Assembly: GCA_043748015.1 (NCBI GenBank) | Contig: JAYTOA010000012.1 | Coordinates: 1-50,590, forward strand | Direction of reading: 5' to 3' | Length of the DNA stretch: 50,590 bases | Source of the DNA: JAIBBG01 sp043748015 | GTDB lineage: Bacteria > Bacteroidota > Bacteroidia > Flavobacteriales_D > Sanyastnellaceae | In this document: in pieces, positions 9,261-18,101 of the stretch | Numbering within the stretch: the stretch's first letter is position 1 | Layout: each line of letters begins with the position of its first letter | Notes under the pieces: model-generated | What the model saw: the letters and a program-made list of their open reading frames with translations, nothing else | Told to the model about the DNA's origin: nothing | Databases searched by the model: none | Program-made: the position numbers and the translations under genes

Positions 9261-11707
9261 TTGTGAATGACTTCGAATTGTTGAGTTCCGATATGATCAC
9301 CCTTTGCGGTGCGAACACTAAGAATATACATTCCTGACTCGAGGAAATTCGTATGAATGATTTTCTCAAAATTATTCTCTACAACACCAGAAGTTCTGAT
9401 CATCAATTTTCCGTCCAACGACATTACATCGAAGATCGCTGTCTCACGTGTGTCGTAATGACCTTTCACTTTCAACACGTCAGAAGCCGGCACGGGAAAG
9501 AGCAATAACTTTCCGTCTGATGCAACTATGTCATTCACAACAGCACTTGCATCACCATTACCAAAAGTATATTGACCAATTCTCAGTGTATCCAGATTAA
9601 AGTATCCATCACCATTGGATAAACTTCCGGAACCCATGGTGAAGCCGGGACAAACCTGCCATGGCACATGCGACGAAGGACGATAGAGAAGTACCGCATT
9701 TTGTTCACCACTGTTGTACAAATCGAAATCAAGTTTTTCATTGCTTGATCCGTAGTAATAAAATTTGGAGGTAAAAAAATCGCCGGTCTTCCAAAGTCCA
9801 TCGACATTCCAGAAATGCACATTTGAAATTTCATCGATGCCTTCACCCAGATTATTTTGATCAGGCGCCGCCCAAACATGTTCAACGCGCACCAGACTAG
9901 AATCAACGACGTTTACTTTCGTAAATCTGAAATCCGTATATGGCATCAAAGGATAAATGGGAACATTTGGAAACGTCTTGAATTCATAATCCATTCTTGC
10001 TTGATTCAATCGATTGAAGCCATTCGCAACGACAAGCTTGGGAACAAAAGATGAAGTAACACTAAAATTGCTGAACTGTCCGGTGGCTGAAACTTGATAA
10101 TTCTCGCGCTGCCAATTTTCACCTATCAATGTAATGTCCAGTGGCACATTGGAATAATAATGCGGACACTCGCGCAATTTCTGTTGCAAATAAAAATTGA
10201 CATCATAATTATTTCCATTGAAGTTGCTTGCGAACGAATCAACAACAAATACCGAAAATCCCGGAGCAAAAACCTGATCATCAAAAAACGAATGAAGATC
10301 AACTCCAGATTCATCTTCAAGATAATCTCTGAATTGCTCAGGCGTTACATCCTGATATGCATGATTGATTTGTACGCCACTCATTGCTTGTCGGAACAAT
10401 GAATCACCCATGTAACCACGCAGATTGTGCATGACAGAAGCGCCTTTATAATAAGTGTGCGTTCCATAAATTTCCGGATCTGGCATCGGTGACAATGCAT
10501 AAAAATCACCATCATCAAGATGAGCATTTTTCAACACGTCAAGATGATTTGTTTTCACTGCAGCAATAAAAAGACTATCACCGTTCATCCATTCCACCAT
10601 GAGATGCGATGCATATTCAGCCGGTCCCTCTTTCAACCACATGTCGTTGTGGTTGTGCGGTGTCACCATATCACCCCACCAATGATGACCGAGTTCATGC
10701 GCCATCAATCCATCATTCGCAGCGAGAGATTCTCCTGTCATGTATTGCGGATAGGCAATATTGGTGGGAATCTCAAGCGCGCCATCGGTTGTAAGCACGT
10801 AGCCAACGCGTTCCCACGCATAGGGTCCAAACCAATATTCGCACGCATCTATTGCCGAATTGAGATGAGCGAACTTATCCTGCATCGCAGTGATCTGCCC
10901 GGGTTTGGCAGTTAGTCGCACAGGAATATCACCGTAAGCACCTGTGTGCACGTAGTCATAGTCAACATAATTGGCAACGGCAATTGCGCTACAGTGTGTC
11001 GGTATTCGTTGATTGAAAGCGAAAGATCTGATAACTGTATCGCCTTCAAGTGCTGTCTCACCTAAAAAAGTTCCCTGACAATGCGCCCGATATGTACCGG
11101 CGCTTTTTACGTGATACTCATAAGTTGCTCGTTCAACGAAAGAATCAAAACACGGATACCACACTTTTCCAAAATTTGGTGGAATAGTTGAAAGACCAAT
11201 GCCCATATTGTAGATGTAATTGCTCTCAAAATAAAAACCGCCCCATGTTGGATCCTGATATGGATTCCCGTGATAATGAACTGTCACTTCGGTAGAATCC
11301 GACACAGACAATACATCCACAAAATTTATCTGAAGAATATTGTCGTCATAAGCATAAGTCAACTGTTGACCATTTCGCATGATAGAATCTATCTGCATGT
11401 GATACAAATCAAAATTAATTGAAGTGAGTTCAGGCATCAATGCACGAAATCGCACTGTCGTAGAAGCAATGATTTCCTGACCGGCATAGTTCGTTACATC
11501 AATATTGATGAGGTAACTGAGAATGTCAAAAGTGTCACTTCGCGCTATGCTCTCGTTGAGGAGAACCCTTTCTTGCGTTGTTAATGCGATTCTCTTATTA
11601 CCCGATTTGTTGTGGTGATGACAGCCATGGTGTCTTTCCTCTTGTCCTTGAGAAACATAGGAGAAAACACCAAAGAGGAGCATAAAGCCAAACTTCAAAA
11701 TTTTCAT
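9257..11707 (-). CDS. secreted M1-family metallopeptidase, T9SS type A
   Basis: The 816-residue protein has a signal peptide (residues 1-22) followed by a His-rich segment (EERHHGCHHHNK). The N-terminal beta domain precedes a gluzincin catalytic domain with HELGH at 337-341 and the third zinc ligand Glu360 exactly 18 residues later (WLKE), the M1 signature. The exopeptidase motif normally read as GAMEN is GALEIP (309-314) here: the amine-binding Glu is kept but the Asn is not. A Tyr-rich stretch (GTHTYYKGASVMHNL) supplies the probable catalytic Tyr. The end (LLFPVPASDVLKVKG, then GMYILSVRTAKGD) is a T9SS type A sorting domain. It probably cleaves N-terminal residues from peptides at the cell surface. 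Confidence 0.88.
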   Translation of the reverse strand: MKILKFGFMLLFGVFSYVSQGQEERHHGCHHHNKSGNKRIALTTQERVLLNESIARSDTFDILSYLINIDVTNYAGQEIIASTTVRFRALMPELTSINFDLYHMQIDSIMRNGQQLTYAYDDNILQINFVDVLSVSDSTEVTVHYHGNPYQDPTWGGFYFESNYIYNMGIGLSTIPPNFGKVWYPCFDSFVERATYEYHVKSAGTYRAHCQGTFLGETALEGDTVIRSFAFNQRIPTHCSAIAVANYVDYDYVHTGAYGDIPVRLTAKPGQITAMQDKFAHLNSAIDACEYWFGPYAWERVGYVLTTDGALEIPTNIAYPQYMTGESLAANDGLMAHELGHHWWGDMVTPHNHNDMWLKEGPAEYASHLMVEWMNGDSLFIAAVKTNHLDVLKNAHLDDGDFYALSPMPDPEIYGTHTYYKGASVMHNLRGYMGDSLFRQAMSGVQINHAYQDVTPEQFRDYLEDESGVDLHSFFDDQVFAPGFSVFVVDSFASNFNGNNYDVNFYLQQKLRECPHYYSNVPLDITLIGENWQRENYQVSATGQFSNFSVTSSFVPKLVVANGFNRLNQARMDYEFKTFPNVPIYPLMPYTDFRFTKVNVVDSSLVRVEHVWAAPDQNNLGEGIDEISNVHFWNVDGLWKTGDFFTSKFYYYGSSNEKLDFDLYNSGEQNAVLLYRPSSHVPWQVCPGFTMGSGSLSNGDGYFNLDTLRIGQYTFGNGDASAVVNDIVASDGKLLLFPVPASDVLKVKGHYDTRETAIFDVMSLDGKLMIRTSGVVENNFEKIIHTNFLESGMYILSVRTAKGDHIGTQQFEVIHN

Positions 11708-11835
11708 AGGTGGCGAAATTGCAGTTTATACCTGAGTTATGTATTTAAAACATTTTATTGCTTTGCTTGCAGGATGATCAAATCTAAACAGGATGATGAC
11801 AAAATTAAAGACTGACTATTGATTCAATTGTAATC

Positions 11836-13002
11836 TCAATTTGTCGCCATTTCCTTCAACAACATATCTATGGTAGCCGGCCAATTGAAGTGCCTCACAA
11901 CAAAGTCGCGTCCTCTCTCGCCTATCCTGCTTGCGTCTTCATGTTGCTGCAAAAGTCGCATAGCCATAGCTGAGAACTCTTCATTGGTTTCACAGATCAA
12001 CATGTGCTCTTCATTGATAGCATTCATAGCATTGGCAGCTATACCTGAGGTGACGCAAGGAAGATTCATACACATGGCTTCGAGCAATTTGTTTTGAAGT
12101 CCGCTACCACGACGGATGGGAGCCATAAAAATCGTCGACTGATTGTAAGCATCGCGAATATCTTCCATCCATCCGCTCACGTGAACAGATTCACTTTGCA
12201 ATTGTAAAATACTGCGCGAAGGATTTGCACCGGCAATGAGCAGTTTTACCTCAGGCATACTTTTGTGAATGATTGGAAGAATTTCCTTGGCTAATCTTAT
12301 CGCACAATCAACGTTGGGTGGATAACTCATGTTGCCTGTGAAAGCAATGTGAAATTTCTTTACAGTAGCAACAGGGGTAAAAAAATTCGAGTCAATGCCG
12401 TTTGGAATCACTGAAATTCGATTTCGTTCCGGATGAAAAATCAACTGTCGATCCTGAGCACTGATGATGGTGTGGTGATCGAAATATTCGAAAATCAAAT
12501 TCTCGTATGCTGTCAATCTCTTTGCTTCTTCGCGGACAAAAATTTTCATCCACCATGATGCATCATTCGTTCTCCTTCGCAAACCGGAACTCAATGCATC
12601 CATATAATCCAATGTCTTTTTGTATTCATGTCGATGCTTCACATACTCACTGGTGCGGATAAGCTGACAGTAAATGTGATCTGGTTTTATTTCATTGATC
12701 AGCCCCGCTATTTTATTATTTGGGCTTCTCTGAAAAAAGTAATGAACTTGAAAAGGACGATCGCTGAACAGAGCGCGGATCAATCGCCATCCAATGAGCA
12801 ACTTGTTGAGTTGAATAATGTGAATATGAGGTGTGATCTTGCTGAGCTCAACCACCGCTTCGGGATTCGGTGATTTATCATTCAAGCAACAAAGGTGGAC
12901 TTCGTGGTCGCGGGCAAGCATTTTCAACTGGTGGAAAGCCCGCAGTTTATCACCCTTTTCAAGTGGCCAGGGCACACGACTTACCAGCATGAATATTTTC
13001 AT
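11836..13002 (-). CDS. glycosyltransferase family 4 (TIGR03087-like)
   Basis: This is a 388-residue GT-B enzyme. The N terminus (FMLVSRVPWPLEKGDKLRAFH) matches the sugar-transferase group seen with exopolysaccharide and PEP-CTERM/exosortase-type loci. PNGIDSNFFTP, FTGNMSYPPN and SGLQNKLLEAMCMNLPCV are the nucleotide-sugar-binding landmarks of the C-terminal Rossmann half. Its start codon overlaps the stop of the upstream glycosyltransferase (ATGA), so translation is likely coupled. A role in building a cell-surface glycan is inferred; donor and acceptor are unknown. Confidence 0.85.
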   Translation of the reverse strand: MKIFMLVSRVPWPLEKGDKLRAFHQLKMLARDHEVHLCCLNDKSPNPEAVVELSKITPHIHIIQLNKLLIGWRLIRALFSDRPFQVHYFFQRSPNNKIAGLINEIKPDHIYCQLIRTSEYVKHRHEYKKTLDYMDALSSGLRRRTNDASWWMKIFVREEAKRLTAYENLIFEYFDHHTIISAQDRQLIFHPERNRISVIPNGIDSNFFTPVATVKKFHIAFTGNMSYPPNVDCAIRLAKEILPIIHKSMPEVKLLIAGANPSRSILQLQSESVHVSGWMEDIRDAYNQSTIFMAPIRRGSGLQNKLLEAMCMNLPCVTSGIAANAMNAINEEHMLICETNEEFSAMAMRLLQQHEDASRIGERGRDFVVRHFNWPATIDMLLKEMATN

Positions 13003-14201
13003 TCCTGACGCAGTTCTTTGTAAAAAGAAATGAGGTTTGCGGTGATATCAGAGTTGACAAAATGCTCTTCTGCATGCCGGCGGCCTTCAACTTTCAATTT
13101 CTCCATCATATCCGGATGCTCTAATAATTCATCCAACGCCTGCAGCCATTCATCCGGACGATCAGCGAGCATAATATTTTTTCGATCCGTGCAATCAAGG
13201 CCTTCAGCACCCAAAGTAGTTGAAAGCACCGCCTTACCAAGTGCAAGACCCTCAATTATTTTCACCCTGATTCCACCGGCACTTAGCAGCGGCACCACCA
13301 TAATCGCCTTTGATTGCATGAACTTAATAGCATCCTCAACTTCACCCACCATCGCTACATTCGGATATGAAGTTTTGCTGATTTCTGAGGACATATTTCG
13401 TCCGGCGAGATACATTTTCAATGTGGGATATCGCTCATGAATTTTAGGCCAGATTTGATTTAAAAACCATAGAATCCCTTCCAGATTTGGGCCCCAATCC
13501 ATTGCTCCAAGATGAAACAAAGCCATTTCGGCCGGTTCACCGCTATTCACAGGATAATCATTCAAATCCACTCCAAAAGGAATGGTCTTGATTTTCTTTT
13601 GAATGCCCAACGCCAATATTCTCTTCTTATCTTCTTCGCTGATAGCAGCTATTCCACTCACTTCATTGAGCATGCTCAACTCATAAGTTCTCAATTTTTT
13701 CGATAGGTAATTGAGATAACCGCGTTTCAATATTCCCTTCGTGCCTCGAGCAATTTTCTCCCAAATAACAAACTCTAGATTATGTGACCGCAGCACAATT
13801 GGTGTTTTGCTATATCTCCGAATGGTTGCCAAATAGGGCGTCATGAAAAGACTTTCGAGATGGATCACATCGAAATTTTCTTTCCTCAAAATTTTCGTCA
13901 GTTTGATGTCGTAATCTGTGCTAAAAAAGCGACTGATGTTATATGAATCAGAAGTCACGAAATTTGAGAAAGCATCAACAGCATTCAATCTGGTATCGAT
14001 ATACACACCTTCGATACCGGTTTGATCAATGTAATCCTGAGGAATTTCATTGGGTAAAAAATCATGCTTTTGGGTGAATATGGTGAGAATCTTCACTTTG
14101 TGACCTGCAGCTAATAAACCCTGTGTGATATTGTTCATTGCAATGCAACCTCCGTCGCGGGCAGGTAGTGGTGGTTTCAGACATAATTGCAATATCTTCA
14201 T
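12999..14201 (-). CDS. glycosyltransferase family 4
   Basis: This is a 400-residue GT-B enzyme. It begins ILQLCLKPPLPARDGGCIAMNN, a glycine-rich acceptor-side loop common in bacterial GT4 enzymes. The nucleotide-binding half shows IPFGVDLNDYP, HLGAMDWGPNLEGILWFL and SAGGIRVKIIEGLALGKAVLST. It sits between the LptF/G-like permease gene and the second glycosyltransferase gene, with four-base ATGA overlaps on both sides, so the three form one translational unit. Its likely task is a step in lipopolysaccharide core, O-antigen or other envelope glycan assembly; the sugar cannot be deduced. Confidence 0.85.
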   Translation of the reverse strand: MKILQLCLKPPLPARDGGCIAMNNITQGLLAAGHKVKILTIFTQKHDFLPNEIPQDYIDQTGIEGVYIDTRLNAVDAFSNFVTSDSYNISRFFSTDYDIKLTKILRKENFDVIHLESLFMTPYLATIRRYSKTPIVLRSHNLEFVIWEKIARGTKGILKRGYLNYLSKKLRTYELSMLNEVSGIAAISEEDKKRILALGIQKKIKTIPFGVDLNDYPVNSGEPAEMALFHLGAMDWGPNLEGILWFLNQIWPKIHERYPTLKMYLAGRNMSSEISKTSYPNVAMVGEVEDAIKFMQSKAIMVVPLLSAGGIRVKIIEGLALGKAVLSTTLGAEGLDCTDRKNIMLADRPDEWLQALDELLEHPDMMEKLKVEGRRHAEEHFVNSDITANLISFYKELRQE

Positions 14202-15646
14202 AAGACTTCGGGCTTCGCTTTTAGCCTTAAAAATTCAAGGATTTTACCAAACGATTTTACGTATGCATCACGATCGAGCAATGCAGCTTCTTTCGTGGCT
14301 CGGAAAGTAATCCATAAACTAAGTGGCAACAAAACTACTGTGCTGATCCATATTCCAAGCCATGGTTCCATCAGCCCGTTCTTGGTCATGCGTTCACCGG
14401 CCATTGTGAGCAACTGGTAAAAAACAAAGAGCCCCAATGCCACAAGTGTCGGTAGTCCAATGCCCCCTTTCCTGATAATGGCTCCCAACGGTGCGCCAAT
14501 GAAAAAAAGTACAAGGCAAACAACTGCGAGAAAGAATTTGCGATGCCATTCAATTTTATGTCTGTTGATGTACTTCTCTCTACCGGTGATTTCATCCACC
14601 TGTCGCTGGATTGAATCTCTGTAGCGCTTTGAATTTTCTCGCGCGAGATTCATCGCTTTTAGTCGCTCACCGGGATTGAGATCATCGAATAACATGATAG
14701 GTGCCGCAGCAACGGTGCTGTCTTGCATGTGCGAAATAGCCCGCGAATTAATGAGTGTCATATTGGTTTCATGGAACCTCGTCTTGACAGTATCAAGAGA
14801 TAATTTCAAACTATCAATCGCTTCATCGAGTTGTGGAACAGTCATCATTTCCGCCGGATTCTTCATCAACTCTTCGTTGTCGGCGGTAAATACCAATGAG
14901 CTCAAATCCATTCGTATGACCATCTTCTCAAAACTGCTTTTCACAAGCGCATTCTGCGGATTCGTTGACTTCTTATCTTTTTGCTCGTCATAGCTATTTC
15001 CATTTATCAGCGTCATGATCAGAAATCGTTTATCCGGTGTCTGCTCCATGAGTCCCTTTTCAGATCGGATGACCGTTCGGTTGGCCCTTTCACCCCCGCG
15101 GTGATCATAGATGAGAACGTCTTTCAACTCGCCGGTTTCTTGGTCGTTTTTTCCGGCACGAATACTTATTCCGTCAATTCCATTATAGAAAACGCCGTCT
15201 GTAAGATTGAGTGATGGTTTTTGCTTCATGATATTGAACAAAATGGTTCTGCACTTCAGATTTGCAACAGGCCAAAGATTATTAGCAAAAACAAAAGCAG
15301 TAATTGATAGACCGACACTAAAGAAAATAAGCGGTCGCATAATCCGCATCAATGAAGCACCGGCACTTTTCATAGCGGTCATCTCATTGTTCTCGGCCAA
15401 TGCGCCCATTGTCATGATGCTGCTCATGAGTATCGCCAGCGGCAAAGCCATATTAACGACGCGGGCTGAAGCAAAGAAGAGTAATTTAAGAATGACCCAA
15501 CTACTCAAACCTTTGCCCATTATTTCATCAAGGTAAACCCAGATGAACTGCATTTCAAAGATGAACATCGCCACCATAAACGTAATGATGAACGGGCCAA
15601 TATAGCTTCTCAGCAGAAGAACTGATATTTTCTTTACAGGGATCAA
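14198..15646 (-). CDS. LptF/LptG-family LPS export permease
   Basis: The predicted protein has 482 residues in the YjgP/YjgQ architecture: three N-terminal transmembrane helices (PFIITFMVAMFIFEMQFIW and two more), a long periplasmic beta-jellyroll-type region (about residues 110-330), and three C-terminal helices (FFLAVVCLVLFFIGAPLGAIIRKGG onward). LptF and LptG form the inner-membrane permease that lifts LPS toward the LptA bridge. I chose TTG at 15646 over an ATG at 15676 because a TACTTTTG promoter element (15663-15656) lies inside the extra codons. With the TTG, the protein begins IPVKKISVLLLRSYIGPF, as family members do. Bacteroidota often have one such fused-role or paired gene; I cannot say whether it is F or G. 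Confidence 0.88.
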   Translation of the reverse strand: MIPVKKISVLLLRSYIGPFIITFMVAMFIFEMQFIWVYLDEIMGKGLSSWVILKLLFFASARVVNMALPLAILMSSIMTMGALAENNEMTAMKSAGASLMRIMRPLIFFSVGLSITAFVFANNLWPVANLKCRTILFNIMKQKPSLNLTDGVFYNGIDGISIRAGKNDQETGELKDVLIYDHRGGERANRTVIRSEKGLMEQTPDKRFLIMTLINGNSYDEQKDKKSTNPQNALVKSSFEKMVIRMDLSSLVFTADNEELMKNPAEMMTVPQLDEAIDSLKLSLDTVKTRFHETNMTLINSRAISHMQDSTVAAAPIMLFDDLNPGERLKAMNLARENSKRYRDSIQRQVDEITGREKYINRHKIEWHRKFFLAVVCLVLFFIGAPLGAIIRKGGIGLPTLVALGLFVFYQLLTMAGERMTKNGLMEPWLGIWISTVVLLPLSLWITFRATKEAALLDRDAYVKSFGKILEFLRLKAKPEVL

Positions 15647-15655
15647 ATCTCGCAG

Positions 15656-15663
15656 CAAAAGTA
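15656..15663 (-). promoter_or_regulatory. promoter -7 element for the permease-glycosyltransferase operon
   Basis: On the minus strand TACTTTTG matches TAnnTTTG exactly. A TTG lies 16 bases upstream, shorter than the usual spacing. The predicted start of transcription is about 15648, next to the TTG start codon at 15646, giving an almost leaderless mRNA. Confidence 0.5.
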
Positions 15664-15823
15664 AGTGTGTGCACACCTACAACCATAACGGTTCGACAAA
15701 CGTTCAACCATCTAAAAAATTACGCACAAAATCCTAATTGCATTGTGCAAAAACAATCGATGAGTGTAGATGTAATTTATCCATCTTTGCCGCGCTTTCG
15801 GACTTCTAAAACCCCGTATTACC

Positions 15824-17299
15824 TTGATATATCATTTTTCCATTATAGCCATCTTCTTGTATGCATGCTTTCTGCTGTTCCTATTTGTATACAGTCTGGT
15901 GCAGTTAAACCTGGCCATCCAATATGTGAAAATGCGCTATACAAGGGCGAAAAAGCCCATTCTCAACGATGAGCAATGGCCTGTCGTAACTATTCAGCTT
16001 CCTGTATACAATGAGTTGTATGTTATCGAAAGATTGATAGATTCTGTTTGCGCTATTGATTACCCGAAAGACAAACTTGAAATTCAAGTGTTGGACGACA
16101 GCACGGATGAGAGTTTCGAAATTGCAGCTAAAAAAATTGCTGAAAAACAAGCATTGGGCATCGACATCAAACACGTGAAACGCCCGGTGCGAGTTGGTTT
16201 CAAAGCAGGCGCTCTTGCTTACGGCTTGGATATATGTAAAGGTGAATACACTGCCATTTTTGATGCGGATTTTGTTCCAAGAAAAGATTTTCTTCGTCAG
16301 ACGATTCCATTCTTTTTCAGTGGTGAAAAAATTGGTGTAGTGCAAACACGATGGGAACATCTCAATGAAGAGTATTCTCTCATTACACGGTTGCAGGCTT
16401 TTGGATTGGACGCACATTTCACTGTCGAGCAGGTTGGAAGAAATACCAATAGACACTTCATCAACTTCAATGGAACTGCAGGGGTATGGCGCAAAAAAAC
16501 TATTTATGATGCAGGTGGTTGGGAAAGTGATACGATAACTGAAGATTTGGATCTGAGTTATCGCGCTCAATTGCGCGGTTGGAATTTTGTTTACTTACCG
16601 GAGATTGGTTCACCGTCGGAACTTCCCGCAGAAATGAATGCGTTGAAAGCGCAGCAATTCCGTTGGACAAAAGGAGCTGCTGAATGCACAGTGAAGAATC
16701 TTCCAAAAGTTTTGAATGCACAAGATCTAAGCTTCGGTCAAAAAATTCACGGCGCTTTTCACCTGATGAATTCGGTTGTGTTTCTTTGCATCCTGGGAAC
16801 CTCTATATTAAGTGTTCCAATGCTGATCATTAAAAACACCTATGGCAATTTATGGTGGACGTTTTATGCAGCAACGTTTTTCCTTATTAGCTTCTTCATT
16901 CTCGGATTCTTCTATTGGGTGTCGAGACCACAGGACACATTTTTCAAAAAATTTGGAAAATTCCTGATTGAATATCCGGCGTTCCTGTCAGTGAGTATGG
17001 GTTTATCGCTTCACAATGCCGTAGCTGTGATGGAAGGTTTTACGGGAAAAAAATCTGCGTTCGTTCGCACACCGAAATTTGCTATCAACTCCAATAAAGG
17101 AACCTGGACTGATAAGAAATACCGCGCAGTAAAAATTTCGCCTCTAACGATTCTTGAATTTCTGCTGGCTTGTTATTTTATCTGGGGAATGTCGCTTGCC
17201 TTTAAATACAATGACTTTGGCCTTTTCATTTTTCATGCGATGTTAACGATGGGTTACACATTCGTAACTGTATTTTCACTCAAGCATGCAAGAGCTTAG
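15824..17299 (+). CDS. processive family 2 glycosyltransferase (cellulose-synthase-like)
   Basis: The 491-residue integral membrane enzyme has an N-terminal helix (residues 4-30), a cytosolic GT2 domain (about 52-300) and C-terminal helices (about 315-375 and 440-490). The catalytic landmarks of processive beta-glycosyltransferases are all present: DDS (91-93), DAD (147-149), TED (in SDTITEDLDLSYRA) and QQFRW. CesA/BcsA-like and glucomannan synthase-like proteins share this plan. It lacks a PilZ domain, so control by cyclic di-GMP is not suggested. It is divergent from the LptF/G-GT operon with about 180 bases between. A CATCTTTG element near 15787 could be its -7. The product is an unknown beta-linked polysaccharide or glycolipid. 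Confidence 0.85.
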   Translation: MIYHFSIIAIFLYACFLLFLFVYSLVQLNLAIQYVKMRYTRAKKPILNDEQWPVVTIQLPVYNELYVIERLIDSVCAIDYPKDKLEIQVLDDSTDESFEIAAKKIAEKQALGIDIKHVKRPVRVGFKAGALAYGLDICKGEYTAIFDADFVPRKDFLRQTIPFFFSGEKIGVVQTRWEHLNEEYSLITRLQAFGLDAHFTVEQVGRNTNRHFINFNGTAGVWRKKTIYDAGGWESDTITEDLDLSYRAQLRGWNFVYLPEIGSPSELPAEMNALKAQQFRWTKGAAECTVKNLPKVLNAQDLSFGQKIHGAFHLMNSVVFLCILGTSILSVPMLIIKNTYGNLWWTFYAATFFLISFFILGFFYWVSRPQDTFFKKFGKFLIEYPAFLSVSMGLSLHNAVAVMEGFTGKKSAFVRTPKFAINSNKGTWTDKKYRAVKISPLTILEFLLACYFIWGMSLAFKYNDFGLFIFHAMLTMGYTFVTVFSLKHARA

Positions 17300-17348
17300 A
17301 GCAACCAATTTCGAAATTTTATATATCATTTAAGACAAACCAGGACGT

Positions 17349-17789
17349 ATGAAATACACAACAGAAATTGAAATCAATCTTCCTGTTGATCGGGTTGTCG
17401 AATTGTTTGATAGCCGGGAAAATCTATTCCATTGGATGGAAGGTCTGTATAGTTTCGACCATATGAGCGGCGAGCCCGGGCAAGTTGGCGCGAAGTCATT
17501 GCTTAAGTTCAAGATGGGAGCAAAAAACGTGGAGATGGTTGAGACCGTTATTGTGCGCAATCTACCTGATGAGTTTTCAGGTTCATACGAAGTGAGAGGT
17601 GTCTTCAATATTGTCAAAAATCAGTTCGTCATACTTGGCGAAAACAAAACCCGACATGTAACATTTCATGAATTTAAGTTTCAGGGACTCATGAAAGTCA
17701 TTGCAATTTTCATCAAGCCTTCACTTCGTAAACAGTCATCAAAAATGCTTGCAGCTTTCAAAGAATTTGCTGAGAACGTCTCAAAGTAG
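17349..17789 (+). CDS. SRPBCC-fold protein
   Basis: The 146-residue protein begins MKYTTEIEINLPVDRVVELFDSR, the first strand and helices of the SRPBCC (START/Bet v1-like) fold. Its C-terminal amphipathic helix (SSKMLAAFKEFAENVSK) closes the hydrophobic pocket. There is no signal peptide or membrane helix. Such proteins bind lipids or other hydrophobic ligands, or act as cyclases. No ligand-specific residue can be read, and the neighbours give little help. It follows the GT2 gene by about 50 bases and may be cotranscribed. Confidence 0.75.
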   Translation: MKYTTEIEINLPVDRVVELFDSRENLFHWMEGLYSFDHMSGEPGQVGAKSLLKFKMGAKNVEMVETVIVRNLPDEFSGSYEVRGVFNIVKNQFVILGENKTRHVTFHEFKFQGLMKVIAIFIKPSLRKQSSKMLAAFKEFAENVSK

Positions 17790-17849
17790 CGTTAGCGTTC
17801 ATCGCATTTGCGATTCCAAAAGTGGACTGTGTATTCAAAATTGAATTTC

Positions 17850-17874
17850 GAGAAAATTCCAAAGAAATTTTCTC
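17850..17874. repeat. inverted repeat upstream of the small membrane protein gene
   Basis: GAGAAAATT (17850-17858) and AATTTTCTC (17866-17874) form a perfect 9-bp inverted repeat with a seven-base spacer. A CTACTTTG promoter-like element follows directly (17874-17881). The repeat lacks the GC-rich stem and T tract of a terminator, so an operator or mRNA hairpin is possible. Confidence 0.4.
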
Positions 17875-17906
17875 TACTTTGATGCCTGCTACATCCCATT
17901 CATTGA

Positions 17907-18101
17907 ATGAAAAAATTAACCTTCATTTCCGTTGCGCTTTTTAGCTTTGACAACATACTTACCGCTTTGCCCAAATTAATGAATTGGCAAGGCACATCAG
18001 CATTGCCGGTTTTAGGTCTTGCAGGTTTCGCTTTAGTTTTTATTCCATGTTACGCAAAGTACAAGTACGATCAACTGCATCAAATTCTCGTTATTAAATA
18101 A
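17907..18101 (+). CDS. small two-helix membrane protein, GldL-like motif
   Basis: The 64-residue protein has two predicted membrane segments, about residues 4-24 and 33-50, ending in a basic tail (KYKYDQLHQ). Between the helices is PKLMNWQGTS, which resembles the short KIMHWPGA-type sequence seen in GldL/PorL and in small Bacteroidota membrane proteins. GldL itself (about 200 residues) is the T9SS motor rotor-side protein, so this is at most a mini-version. The stop overlaps the next gene's ATG by one base (TAATG), so they are probably translated together. I do not know its function. Confidence 0.6.
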   Translation: MKKLTFISVALFSFDNILTALPKLMNWQGTSALPVLGLAGFALVFIPCYAKYKYDQLHQILVIK

